Below are positions 1-5,617 of a stretch of DNA of 27,879 nt, piece by piece. Location: positions 1 through 27,879 of IMG/VR virus record IMGVR_UViG_3300030107_004224; one strand, given 5' to 3'. The notes below the pieces were generated by a model. That model saw only the letters and a program-made list of their open reading frames with translations, had not been told where the DNA came from and ran no database searches. The translations under genes and the position numbers were made by a program. Within the stretch, counting starts at the first letter, position 1. Each line of letters opens with the position of its first letter. This DNA comes from a virus.

Positions 1-51
1 CTAAGTAATAACAAAGACAGTCAATTGTCCCATCATTATTAACAACAACTC

Positions 52-147
52 ATGCCCAAATCAGCAGCACTAAATGAACTTGAGAAGGCACAAACTTCAA
101 GGACAGTTAGACACATTTTGTACAAGTATTATGGATCTAATTGGTAA
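52..147 (+). CDS. possible 31-residue small protein
   Basis: An ATG at 52 opens a 31-codon ORF ending in TAA at 145-147. The peptide begins MPKSAALNEL and ends KYYGSNW; it is polar and charged and could form one helix. An in-frame stop at 40-42 means it cannot extend upstream. No clear Shine-Dalgarno sequence precedes it. In its favour, a strong terminator on the same strand lies about 60 bp downstream. Against it, it is very short and I recognise no family. It could instead be non-coding sequence. Confidence 0.3.
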   Translation: MPKSAALNELEKAQTSRTVRHILYKYYGSNW

Positions 148-207
148 CAACAATTATCTGTAATCTTACAGTCGTATTATAACACAATCTTGAAAGGATT
201 GCCACTG

Positions 208-238
208 CCTGTGTGTTACTCAACACACAGGTATTTTT
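208..238 (+). terminator. Rho-independent terminator
   Basis: A perfect 10-bp stem, CCTGTGTGTT (208-217) with AACACACAGG (222-231), has a 4-nt loop ACTC and is followed by a T-rich run at 232-238. It would end transcription coming from the left, whether of the small ORF at 52-147 or of a gene upstream of the window. Confidence 0.8.
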
Positions 239-454
239 ATGTCTTCGTTATTACTTAGTGGCACACACAGTTGTTAACACATAGTGGCAGTATTGTCAAG
301 GGGTGAATATCACGAATTGACAGTGTATTTGCCCCCTTATATGTTAATTAGTGGGGGCGGTTAGCTAAAAACGCAAACTACCCTAACCTACAAAAGTATC
401 CCAACGAGCGAGATATAAAAAATTTTCGTAAAATTAAAAAACCCCCTATAGTTT
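239..454. other. gene-free stretch with hairpins
   Basis: No convincing ORF is seen on either strand. Visible structure: a repeated TAGTGGCA (257-264 and 282-289); TGTCAA and TTGACA flanking an inner GTGA/TCAC stem around 294-322; a GC-rich hairpin with GCCCCC at 331-336 and GGGGGC at 353-358 around a 16-nt loop; and GGTTAG/CTAACC arms near 359-388. The G/C-rich stems stand out against the AT-rich genome and could belong to a structured RNA, but there is no family match I can name. Confidence 0.5.
317..345 (+). promoter_or_regulatory. sigma70-like promoter candidate, no gene downstream
   Basis: A consensus -35 box TTGACA (317-322) is followed after exactly 17 bp by TATGTT (340-345), four of six matches to TATAAT. 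Transcription would start near 352 and run into a region with no ORF and then antisense to tRNA-Asp. The match may be fortuitous in AT-rich DNA; if real it implies a small RNA or a leader for the gene at 581. Confidence 0.35.
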
Positions 455-477
455 TTTTCCACAGGGTCTGTGGAAAA
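455..477. repeat. perfect 10-bp hairpin abutting the tRNA 3' end
   Basis: TTTTCCACAG (455-464) and CTGTGGAAAA (468-477) form a perfect stem around a 3-nt loop. In the minus-strand transcript it begins immediately after the discriminator base of tRNA-Asp. No U-run directly follows the stem on that strand, so it is not a textbook terminator. It may define the transcript 3' end or guide 3' processing of the tRNA precursor. Confidence 0.65.
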
Positions 478-551
478 CGGGACAGATGGGATTTGAACCC
501 ACGACCTCTGCCGTGACAGGGCAGCGTTCTAAACCACTGAACTACTATCCC
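478..551 (-). tRNA. tRNA-Asp (anticodon GTC)
   Basis: The minus strand folds into a complete cloverleaf: acceptor GGGATAG with CTGTCCC (one G-U pair), D stem GTTC/GAAC, anticodon stem CTGCC/GGCAG with loop CTGTCAC, and T stem GTGGG/CCCAT with loop TTCAAAT. The anticodon GTC is read at plus-strand 515-517. The discriminator is G at 478 and CCA is not encoded, so a nucleotidyltransferase must add it. A consensus promoter lies just upstream on the same strand. Phage tRNAs of this kind typically supplement the host pool during late translation. Confidence 0.95.
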
Positions 552-564
552 TCAACCTATACAT

Positions 565-593
565 ATTATACCATATACGTATGAGTTTGTCAA
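565..593 (-). promoter_or_regulatory. perfect consensus sigma70 promoter for tRNA-Asp
   Basis: Read on the minus strand, TTGACA (588-593) and TATAAT (565-570) are separated by exactly 17 bp (571-587). Both hexamers match the bacterial consensus fully. Initiation would fall near 558, about 7 nt before the tRNA 5' end at 551. The promoter overlaps the start of the plus-strand gene at 581, so divergent transcription of the two could interfere. Confidence 0.8.
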
Positions 594-1108
594 TGAAGAA
601 CTTTGATTTGCCCCCTGTAGAACATAATAGAGTATATTACCCATTTCCGAGAGATGACTTTGGATGGTCAGAGTCATTGGAACACCGAAATTTAGGAGAC
701 GTTGTATACACGACTAATAGTAATTTCTATCTTACCAAAACGACTACTTATTCTAATGAAGAAAGGTATCAGATGGATATAGAAAACCTCAAACGACTCA
801 GAGAAGAAAAGTTTTCCACAATCAAAGTCCCTGAGTATACATTTGAGTACTCAGATCTTACTATACAATGTACTACACAGTATATTAAAGGTTTATTTCC
901 AAACAAAAGACAGATTGAAGAGTATTATGAAGAATTGGTACTTAGGAATTCTGAGTATAGTTTTTGTGACTATGATATACCAAATTTTATCATGGATAAA
1001 AGAGGAAAGTTGTGGGCTATAGATTTGACATCATACTGTAAAGCAAGTATAAAACATCGTAAATACCTGTGGAAAAAATGGGGTTATCGGTGGAATGATC
1101 CTATATAA
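581..1108 (+). CDS. miniature kinase-fold protein (APH/protein-kinase-like)
   Basis: This 175-residue protein is not one I recognise by name, but it carries a kinase-like skeleton in the correct order. Lys53 sits in a strand-like NFYLTKT segment (beta3 Lys position). Glu68 lies in a helix (alphaC Glu position). A hinge-like TTQYIKG spans 98-104. Asp130 and Asn135 form the D-x4-N spacing of a catalytic loop (CDYDIPNF). Asp148 in AIDLT takes the DFG-Asp position. At 175 residues it lacks most of a normal C-lobe, so it may be a minimal kinase or a pseudokinase. The start could instead be the ATG at 593, which removes four residues. It overlaps the minus-strand tRNA promoter and lies 18 bp ahead of the next gene. 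The fold is inferred from motif spacing only. Confidence 0.7.
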   Translation: MSLSMKNFDLPPVEHNRVYYPFPRDDFGWSESLEHRNLGDVVYTTNSNFYLTKTTTYSNEERYQMDIENLKRLREEKFSTIKVPEYTFEYSDLTIQCTTQYIKGLFPNKRQIEEYYEELVLRNSEYSFCDYDIPNFIMDKRGKLWAIDLTSYCKASIKHRKYLWKKWGYRWNDPI

Positions 1109-1126
1109 TTTACTTTTGATATTGTT

Positions 1127-1429
1127 ATGGGTTACAGAAGAAGAAAGAATGGTACACAATTAGTTGTATCAATAAAAAAGAATGCTAATGGTACATGGCA
1201 TTGGAGAGTAAGAGAACCATTTGAAGGTGGTGTTATACCAGAATTAGGAGATGGTTTAGTTGAAGGAGTGAATACTGTTGCTGGTAATTGTGAAACTACA
1301 TCAAGAAATTTACTCAAAGGTGAAAGAAAGGATGCTGGTGCTCCTGATTTCGAGACTGCATGTAAAGAAGCAAATGAAGCAGTAATAGAAGTTGAAAATA
1401 GATGGGAGAAACTAAATAACTCAGGATAA
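1127..1429 (+). CDS. small protein of unknown function, tandem paralog 1
   Basis: A 100-residue protein starting at ATG 1127. Its first 35 residues share the pattern M-x-Y-x-R-R-x-x-G-T-Q-L-V-V-S-I with the next gene, then K-N-x-x-G and H-W. The N-terminus looks like a short beta-sheet with conserved Trp; the C-terminal third (residues 74-95) is an Ala/Glu-rich amphipathic helix. The middle, rich in Gly and Asn, is longer than in the paralog. I recognise no family. The basic N-terminus (RRRK) could bind nucleic acid, but nothing proves it. Confidence 0.75.
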   Translation: MGYRRRKNGTQLVVSIKKNANGTWHWRVREPFEGGVIPELGDGLVEGVNTVAGNCETTSRNLLKGERKDAGAPDFETACKEANEAVIEVENRWEKLNNSG

Positions 1430-1523
1430 TACTTTACAAGTAATGGCATACACAAGAAGAAGTTCAGGTACACAGTTAGTTGTATCAATAAGAAAGAATT
1501 CTGAAGGTAAATTTCATTGGAAG
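1151..1523 (+). repeat. diverged direct repeat from gene duplication
   Basis: About 57 bp at 1151-1207 and at 1467-1523 align without gaps and are largely identical, including a shared TTAGTTGTATCAATAA. The repeat encodes the common N-terminal domain of the two small tandem proteins. Conservation at the nucleotide as well as protein level indicates duplication rather than convergence. Confidence 0.7.
1412..1418 (+). promoter_or_regulatory. late-promoter-like CTAAATA box
   Basis: CTAAATA lies within the last codons of the first small paralog, 25 bp ahead of the ATG of the second. The same box precedes gp25 and the giant gene at 24268. A single 7-mer in AT-rich DNA is weak evidence. Confidence 0.35.
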
Positions 1524-1673
1524 TTAATTGAGAATTTTGAAGATGCTACTGTTGACACAAAGACTGGTGCTCAGAGAGGATCACTTATTTTAGATAAAAG
1601 TGGTACAGATGGAGTAGCAGATTACGACACTGCAGCTGCAGAATCTAAGGCAGCATTTATAGCCGCTGGATAG
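1443..1673 (+). CDS. small protein of unknown function, tandem paralog 2
   Basis: A 76-residue paralog of the preceding gene. It shares the N-terminal R-R-x-x-G-T-Q-L-V-V-S-I block, the F-H-W segment and the acidic E-x-F-E. The C-terminal helix (residues 58-75) is Ala-rich. It is 24 residues shorter because the central Gly/Asn-rich linker is reduced. The stop codon lies inside the 3' end of the minus-strand aldolase gene, so the two converge with a 17-bp overlap. Function unknown. Confidence 0.75.
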   Translation: MAYTRRSSGTQLVVSIRKNSEGKFHWKLIENFEDATVDTKTGAQRGSLILDKSGTDGVADYDTAAAESKAAFIAAG

Positions 1674-2442
1674 TCTCCATAGTATTGGAAGGTATATTCA
1701 AAGTAACATCACCTGAATAGACAAGCAAAGTATATCCCTCTTGTCTCCTCTCAGAGAATTCTTCTATAGCATTCTTTGTGAGGAGACTTCCTGATATGTG
1801 GTATCCCATTGGTACATTGTTTCTTTGACACCCTTTCTTGAACTCTCCCAATGCTTGCAGATATTTGGGGTTATCCCATTCTGCTGCACAACCAAGAGAT
1901 GCTGAAAGATCAAATGGACCTATAAGTGTAGCATCTACACCGACACTTAGAATCTCATCGATGTTTTCCACAGCTTCGTAGTGCTCTATCATTGGTATGA
2001 GTATAGGTTCTTGTCCCAACCCCTCTCGGTACTTATGAAACTTCTCTCCATACCCGTTTCCTCTGTTGAACCCCATACCCCGTGTGCCTCTGGGTGGGAG
2101 CGAGAAACTCTCTTTTATCTCAGAAAGTTGTGATTTATTTCTTATCTGAGGAACTACTATACCAGCAGCACCTTGTTCTAATGCTTCTATGGCAAGATAA
2201 GGATCTGGTTTAGAAGTACGTGCTAAAGGTAATGTATGACCTAACTCTAATGCCCGAAACATGTCAGGTAATTGATTACGTGTAATATTACTATGTTCTA
2301 AGTCCACTCCTACAAAGTCAAATCCTCTTGATCCCATAATTTCTGCAACTTCAGAACATGGTAGTTGCATCCAAGACCCCACAACTTCCTTACCTTCTGC
2401 TAAATATTGTCGAATTCTTTTGACTGCTGCAAATTTGTCCAT
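1657..2442 (-). CDS. HpcH/HpaI-family class II aldolase
   Basis: A 261-residue protein, the usual length for this family, whose members reversibly cleave 2-keto-3-deoxy (or 4-hydroxy-2-oxo) acids to pyruvate and an aldehyde with a divalent metal. Family landmarks are in order: G-S-W near 22-24, D-L-E-H with His50 (catalytic His), Arg75 in LART (pyruvate-binding Arg), VVPQI at 96-100, metal ligands Glu153 (MIEH) and Asp178 (GPFDLSASLG). All catalytic positions are intact, so an active enzyme is expected. The aldehyde substrate cannot be read from sequence; sugar-acid or aromatic-degradation aldolases are both possible, and the surrounding glycan-tailoring genes favour a sugar-acid role (inference). 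Its ATG overlaps the ATG of the divergent SGNH gene within the palindrome CATG. Confidence 0.9.
   Translation of the reverse strand: MDKFAAVKRIRQYLAEGKEVVGSWMQLPCSEVAEIMGSRGFDFVGVDLEHSNITRNQLPDMFRALELGHTLPLARTSKPDPYLAIEALEQGAAGIVVPQIRNKSQLSEIKESFSLPPRGTRGMGFNRGNGYGEKFHKYREGLGQEPILIPMIEHYEAVENIDEILSVGVDATLIGPFDLSASLGCAAEWDNPKYLQALGEFKKGCQRNNVPMGYHISGSLLTKNAIEEFSERRQEGYTLLVYSGDVTLNIPSNTMETIQRL
2400..2406 (+). promoter_or_regulatory. late-promoter-like CTAAATA box
   Basis: CTAAATA lies inside the 5' coding part of the minus-strand aldolase gene, 35 bp before the ATG of the plus-strand SGNH gene at 2441. With no intergenic space, a promoter for that gene has to be inside the aldolase. The match is exact but short. 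Confidence 0.45.
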
Positions 2443-3004
2443 GATTTTATATACTGGGTGTAGTGTAACTTGGGGTGATGAATTAGAAAATAGACTTGAA
2501 GAAAGATTCTCTGGTTCTCATTCTAATATTGCTGAGTGTGGTATGTCAAATGACCGTATGGTCATGAAAACAATCGAATATATTGAAGAAAATCCAGATG
2601 TAGATTACGTAGTTGCTCAATTCTCTGTTCCAAGAAGAGTCGTACACTACAAAAATGGTTGGAAAAACATAACTCCTTGGACAAAAAATCTAGAATCAAG
2701 AGTCTGGTACAAACATATTGACTCTGTTGAACTAAGAATGATGAACCTGTGGAAAAATGTTTATATCTTAGAGCAGTATTTACATAATATCCCACATTAT
2801 TTCTGGAGAGTTAGTGAATTTGCTGAGACAACTCTTACAGAGGACAGTGTTTTTAGGAAAATGACGAAGTGGAGTGATATGATTACGATGCAAGACTTGA
2901 TTGGAACTCCAAAATCTGACCCAGATCACTATGGAAAGGGTCATCCAAACAAAAAAGGTCACGAAATAATAAATCAACATATCCAAGGCATACTACCAAA
3001 GTAA
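2441..3004 (+). CDS. SGNH/GDSL-like hydrolase, paralog A
   Basis: A 187-residue protein with the SGNH-fold block order: block I TGCSVTWGDEL with nucleophile-position Ser8, block III GMSNDR with Asn37, and a C-terminal HPNKKGH (168-174) with the catalytic-position His168. Cys replaces the Asp of the classical GDS motif. SGNH enzymes are usually esterases, deacetylases or acyltransferases; substrate unknown. The ATG at 2441 is chosen because it aligns the start with the two paralogs in this window; an upstream TTG at 2420 would add seven residues. It is the shortest of the three paralogs. It begins inside the CATG shared with the aldolase and its last 31 bp overlap the convergent sulfotransferase gene. 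Confidence 0.8.
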   Translation: MILYTGCSVTWGDELENRLEERFSGSHSNIAECGMSNDRMVMKTIEYIEENPDVDYVVAQFSVPRRVVHYKNGWKNITPWTKNLESRVWYKHIDSVELRMMNLWKNVYILEQYLHNIPHYFWRVSEFAETTLTEDSVFRKMTKWSDMITMQDLIGTPKSDPDHYGKGHPNKKGHEIINQHIQGILPK

Positions 3005-3885
3005 TTATACCACTCATCGTAGTATTTGGCAAGGTGTTTTCTACCAAATTCAAGGTCTTCTTCAGTCAAATCTTCTAAATCTGACGACCATTGGTCTTTT
3101 ACATACTCATGACGAGGTGCTTTTGTTCCCATCTCTGGAAAATATGCATTTGGCCACAATTCTTTTATGTCAAAATCTAAAAATTTAGCTAATTTTTCTT
3201 GACTATTATTTTTTCCACCCCATAATTCTTCAGAAACGATACTTATGGTACTAAAAAACTCGTTATATGATTTAATCGTCCAAATATAGTCTGAATTTTT
3301 AGTAATTTTTCCTTTATTAAGATAACTTCGCCAATATTCCTTTGAAGTACCATAACTATTTTGCAATTTTTGGGAATTTTGGTAATCATGAGACAATTCT
3401 GAGTATAATCTTCTTACTGGATCACGAAATATCATCAAAACTTTGATATCAAAGTGTTTTTTAAGCACTGGAGCGATTTTTGCAAGAAAATTTCTTGGTA
3501 AAAAGGCATTACTGTTAGAAAAATCATGAACATACTTAAATTCATGCTTTACTCTTTGATAATGACGCTTATAATACTTAATGTATGTCTGTAAAGTTGG
3601 TTTTCGAGTAAAAAGTTCTTCTATTTCTTCTTTATTATTATGAAAACCATATTTTGATTGATATCCATATGGAAATTTCCATTTAGGAGTCATACAATCG
3701 TTCAAAAGTCTTTTGTACCAGTATTCCCTACAGTCCCAAGCATTACTATCATAAATGTTATATAATAAGTGGTCTTCTTTCAGTATACCTGGATGACTAC
3801 ATTTATTTGCACAAGATAATGTAAGATGAAGAGGACTAGTTGCACACCAACCCTTACCTGCTCCTATGATAAGTGGAGTTTTCAT
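2974..3885 (-). CDS. sulfotransferase-like protein 1
   Basis: A 303-residue member of the P-loop sulfotransferase superfamily, which transfers sulfate from PAPS to an alcohol or amine, often on a glycan. The 5'-phosphosulfate loop position is IGAGKGWCATSPL (7-19). The 3'-phosphate segment is FRDPVRRLYSE (153-163), with Arg154 and Ser162. It also carries lineage motifs shared by all six copies here: S-H-P-G followed by KE (30-37), HDFSNSNA (120-127), EELW (219-222), and N-x-Y-F-P-E-x-G ending D-Q-W (246-266). The loop is looser than the classical P-K-S/T-G-T-x-x-L, so PAPS use is inferred. It is on the minus strand; its ATG is two bases from the ATG of the next plus-strand SGNH gene. Confidence 0.8.
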   Translation of the reverse strand: MKTPLIIGAGKGWCATSPLHLTLSCANKCSHPGILKEDHLLYNIYDSNAWDCREYWYKRLLNDCMTPKWKFPYGYQSKYGFHNNKEEIEELFTRKPTLQTYIKYYKRHYQRVKHEFKYVHDFSNSNAFLPRNFLAKIAPVLKKHFDIKVLMIFRDPVRRLYSELSHDYQNSQKLQNSYGTSKEYWRSYLNKGKITKNSDYIWTIKSYNEFFSTISIVSEELWGGKNNSQEKLAKFLDFDIKELWPNAYFPEMGTKAPRHEYVKDQWSSDLEDLTEEDLEFGRKHLAKYYDEWYNYFGSMPWIC

Positions 3886-3887
3886 AA

Positions 3888-4571
3888 ATGAAAATATTAT
3901 TCAGTGGCGATAGTTTTACCTACGGTGACGAATTGTCAAATAGAGAAAAAGATCGTTTCTCTAGACTAGTTAGCGAACATTACTCTGCAGAAGAAATAAA
4001 TGTTGCAGAAAATGGTTCTTCAAACGATAAAATTGTTCGGAAGGTATTTGAATACTTGAATTTGTTTGACGCAGACGCTGTAGTTATACAGTTTTCAGTA
4101 TTGAGTAGATATGAACTGTTTAAGATTAATTTAGAAGATCAGAAAGGAAATGGCGACTTCGTTAGTATTTGTCCGAGTGATACAGGAAATGGAGAATTCT
4201 TTTTTGGTGATGATTGGAGGCAAATGAAGGCAAGACCATATTATAAACACATTCAGAACAATGTAACTGATCAACAACGGTATTTTCAACAAATATTATT
4301 ATTACAACTGTATTTGAAACAAAAAAATATACCCTATGTCATGTTACACTTAGAAGATTTCTACTATAAGTCTCATCACGTTTATCGCCCTAATTATTAT
4401 ATGGATCTATGCGAAGAGTTTGAATGTATTATACCAAACCTTATAGGAAACCACTTCACTGAAAACTTCTGTCCTGATCTTAGAAAGAAGGGATTTCCAG
4501 ATAAACATGGTACACATCCTAATGTAAAAGGACATCGTTTGATAGCAGATCATATTATTAGTAAATTATGA
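3888..4571 (+). CDS. SGNH/GDSL-like hydrolase, paralog B
   Basis: A 227-residue protein with block I FSGDSFTYGDEL (Ser9, the only copy keeping G-D-S), block III NGSSND (Asn46), and C-terminal HPNVKGH (210-216). An Asp at 205 precedes the His, but not at the classical D-x-x-H spacing. The G-D-E-L-x-x-R-x-x-x-R-F-S stretch after block I is shared with the other two copies and looks specific to this subfamily. Its stop overlaps the start of sulfotransferase 2 as ATGA, implying translational coupling and a shared task, for example sulfation and acylation or deacylation of the same glycan (inference). Confidence 0.82.
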   Translation: MKILFSGDSFTYGDELSNREKDRFSRLVSEHYSAEEINVAENGSSNDKIVRKVFEYLNLFDADAVVIQFSVLSRYELFKINLEDQKGNGDFVSICPSDTGNGEFFFGDDWRQMKARPYYKHIQNNVTDQQRYFQQILLLQLYLKQKNIPYVMLHLEDFYYKSHHVYRPNYYMDLCEEFECIIPNLIGNHFTENFCPDLRKKGFPDKHGTHPNVKGHRLIADHIISKL

Positions 4572-5617
4572 AGCTAACTCATAAACCTAGAATACCAGTT
4601 CCACCACCTCCTAAAAAACCAGTTCTTCTAATGAATGTTGGTATAGGGTGGGCTGCGACTACTCCATTCTTATATACTCTTTCAATAGATCAAAGATATT
4701 GTCATCCTGGTCATGTCAAGGAAAATCACTATCTTAGAATGATATTTGAGCAGGATTGCCTTCATTCCACTGAAATTAGAGATTTTATTTTATCAACATC
4801 TGTAAATCCAAAACAATGGGTCTTTAGATGGTGGCAAAAAGAATTGTATGAGTATAATTATCATTTTATGGATAATCAGGATTATCTTACTGAGTGGTAT
4901 TCAGATGTTACGATTAAAAAGTATATTGATTACTATCTAAAACATTGGAAAGTTATAAAAACTGATTTTCATGCTGTAGCAGACTTCTCAAATCACAATT
5001 GGTCGTTACCATATTGGAATAATGGTAAAGAGATGATAGACAAGATAAGGGAAGTATTTGATCTGAAAGTAACAGTGCAATTTAGAGATCCAATTAGAAG
5101 ATTATATTCTGAACTGGGTACTTGCTTTATCGATGAACAAACTCCTTATATGCCAGTTGAAGCTGCTGAAGATAAAATCAGGATTGGGCAAGAATTTCTA
5201 AAAAATAATCAACATAATGAATTTTTCAAAATTTCTTTGGATGATGCTGCTTGGGGAGGTGCAAATTGTCAATATGTGGATTTATATACTAAATGGGAGG
5301 AATTAGTAGGTAAAGATAACATATTAGCTATTATTATGGAAGAATTTTGGAATCCTCAATATAGAAAACAACAATGTGAGAGATTATCTAATTTTTTAGA
5401 AGCACCAATTCAAAAAGTTCATCGAAATGCCTATTTCCCAGATATGGGTGCAGATGCTCCTCACTACGAGGGACTTATAGATCAATGGACTTCTGATAAA
5501 GAAACAATTACTGAAGAAACTATAGAATATGCACTAAAATACATGAAAACGTGCTATACTGATTGGAAGTCTAAATTTGGAAGTGTACCTGAGTTGTGGA
5601 CAAAGTATGAAGATTAA
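4568..5617 (+). CDS. sulfotransferase-like protein 2
   Basis: At 349 residues this is the longest of the six sulfotransferase-like copies. A Pro-rich leader (residues 10-18) precedes the 5'-PSB-like loop MNVGIGWAATTPF (22-34). Further landmarks are C-H-P-G-x-x-K-E (45-52), ADFSNHN (138-144), the 3'-PB segment FRDPIRRLYSE (172-182), IIMEEFW (255-261) and the C-terminal N-x-Y-F-P-D-x-G to D-Q-W block (287-307). It is coupled to the SGNH gene in front through an ATGA overlap, and the dioxygenase gene behind starts 11 bp before its stop. The family is well supported; the acceptor is unknown. Confidence 0.85.
   Translation: MKLTHKPRIPVPPPPKKPVLLMNVGIGWAATTPFLYTLSIDQRYCHPGHVKENHYLRMIFEQDCLHSTEIRDFILSTSVNPKQWVFRWWQKELYEYNYHFMDNQDYLTEWYSDVTIKKYIDYYLKHWKVIKTDFHAVADFSNHNWSLPYWNNGKEMIDKIREVFDLKVTVQFRDPIRRLYSELGTCFIDEQTPYMPVEAAEDKIRIGQEFLKNNQHNEFFKISLDDAAWGGANCQYVDLYTKWEELVGKDNILAIIMEEFWNPQYRKQQCERLSNFLEAPIQKVHRNAYFPDMGADAPHYEGLIDQWTSDKETITEETIEYALKYMKTCYTDWKSKFGSVPELWTKYED

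Larger units (their letters stand above)
1..258. repeat. 12-bp perfect inverted repeat (1-12 and 247-258)
   Basis: The bases CTAAGTAATAAC at 1-12 recur as the exact reverse complement at 247-258. The arms are 234 bp apart and enclose a possible 31-codon ORF and a terminator. The left arm sits at the window edge, so its true length is unknown. No transposase is present and the arms are too short and AT-rich to be called mobile-element ends. They may pair in RNA or be chance. Confidence 0.5.

Noticed and set aside
1-258. Insertion sequence bounded by the 12-bp inverted repeats
   Set aside because: The interval is 258 bp without transposase, and no target-site duplication can be checked at the window edge.
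39-279. Second inverted pair TTAACAAC...AGTTGTTAA extending the 1-12/247-258 stem
   Set aside because: The arms cross rather than nest with the first pair, and the match is short and imperfect.
455-477. Hairpin beside the tRNA as a standard Rho-independent terminator
   Set aside because: Neither strand has a U-run directly after the stem; kept only as a hairpin.
1104-1109. TATAAT before the first small paralog as a promoter
   Set aside because: No -35-like hexamer lies 16-18 bp upstream; it is part of the previous gene's stop region.
1132-1488. Minus-strand 118-codon ORF opposite the two small paralogs
   Set aside because: It spans the junction of two real genes whose shared protein motifs prove the plus-strand frames; its own product has no recognisable pattern.
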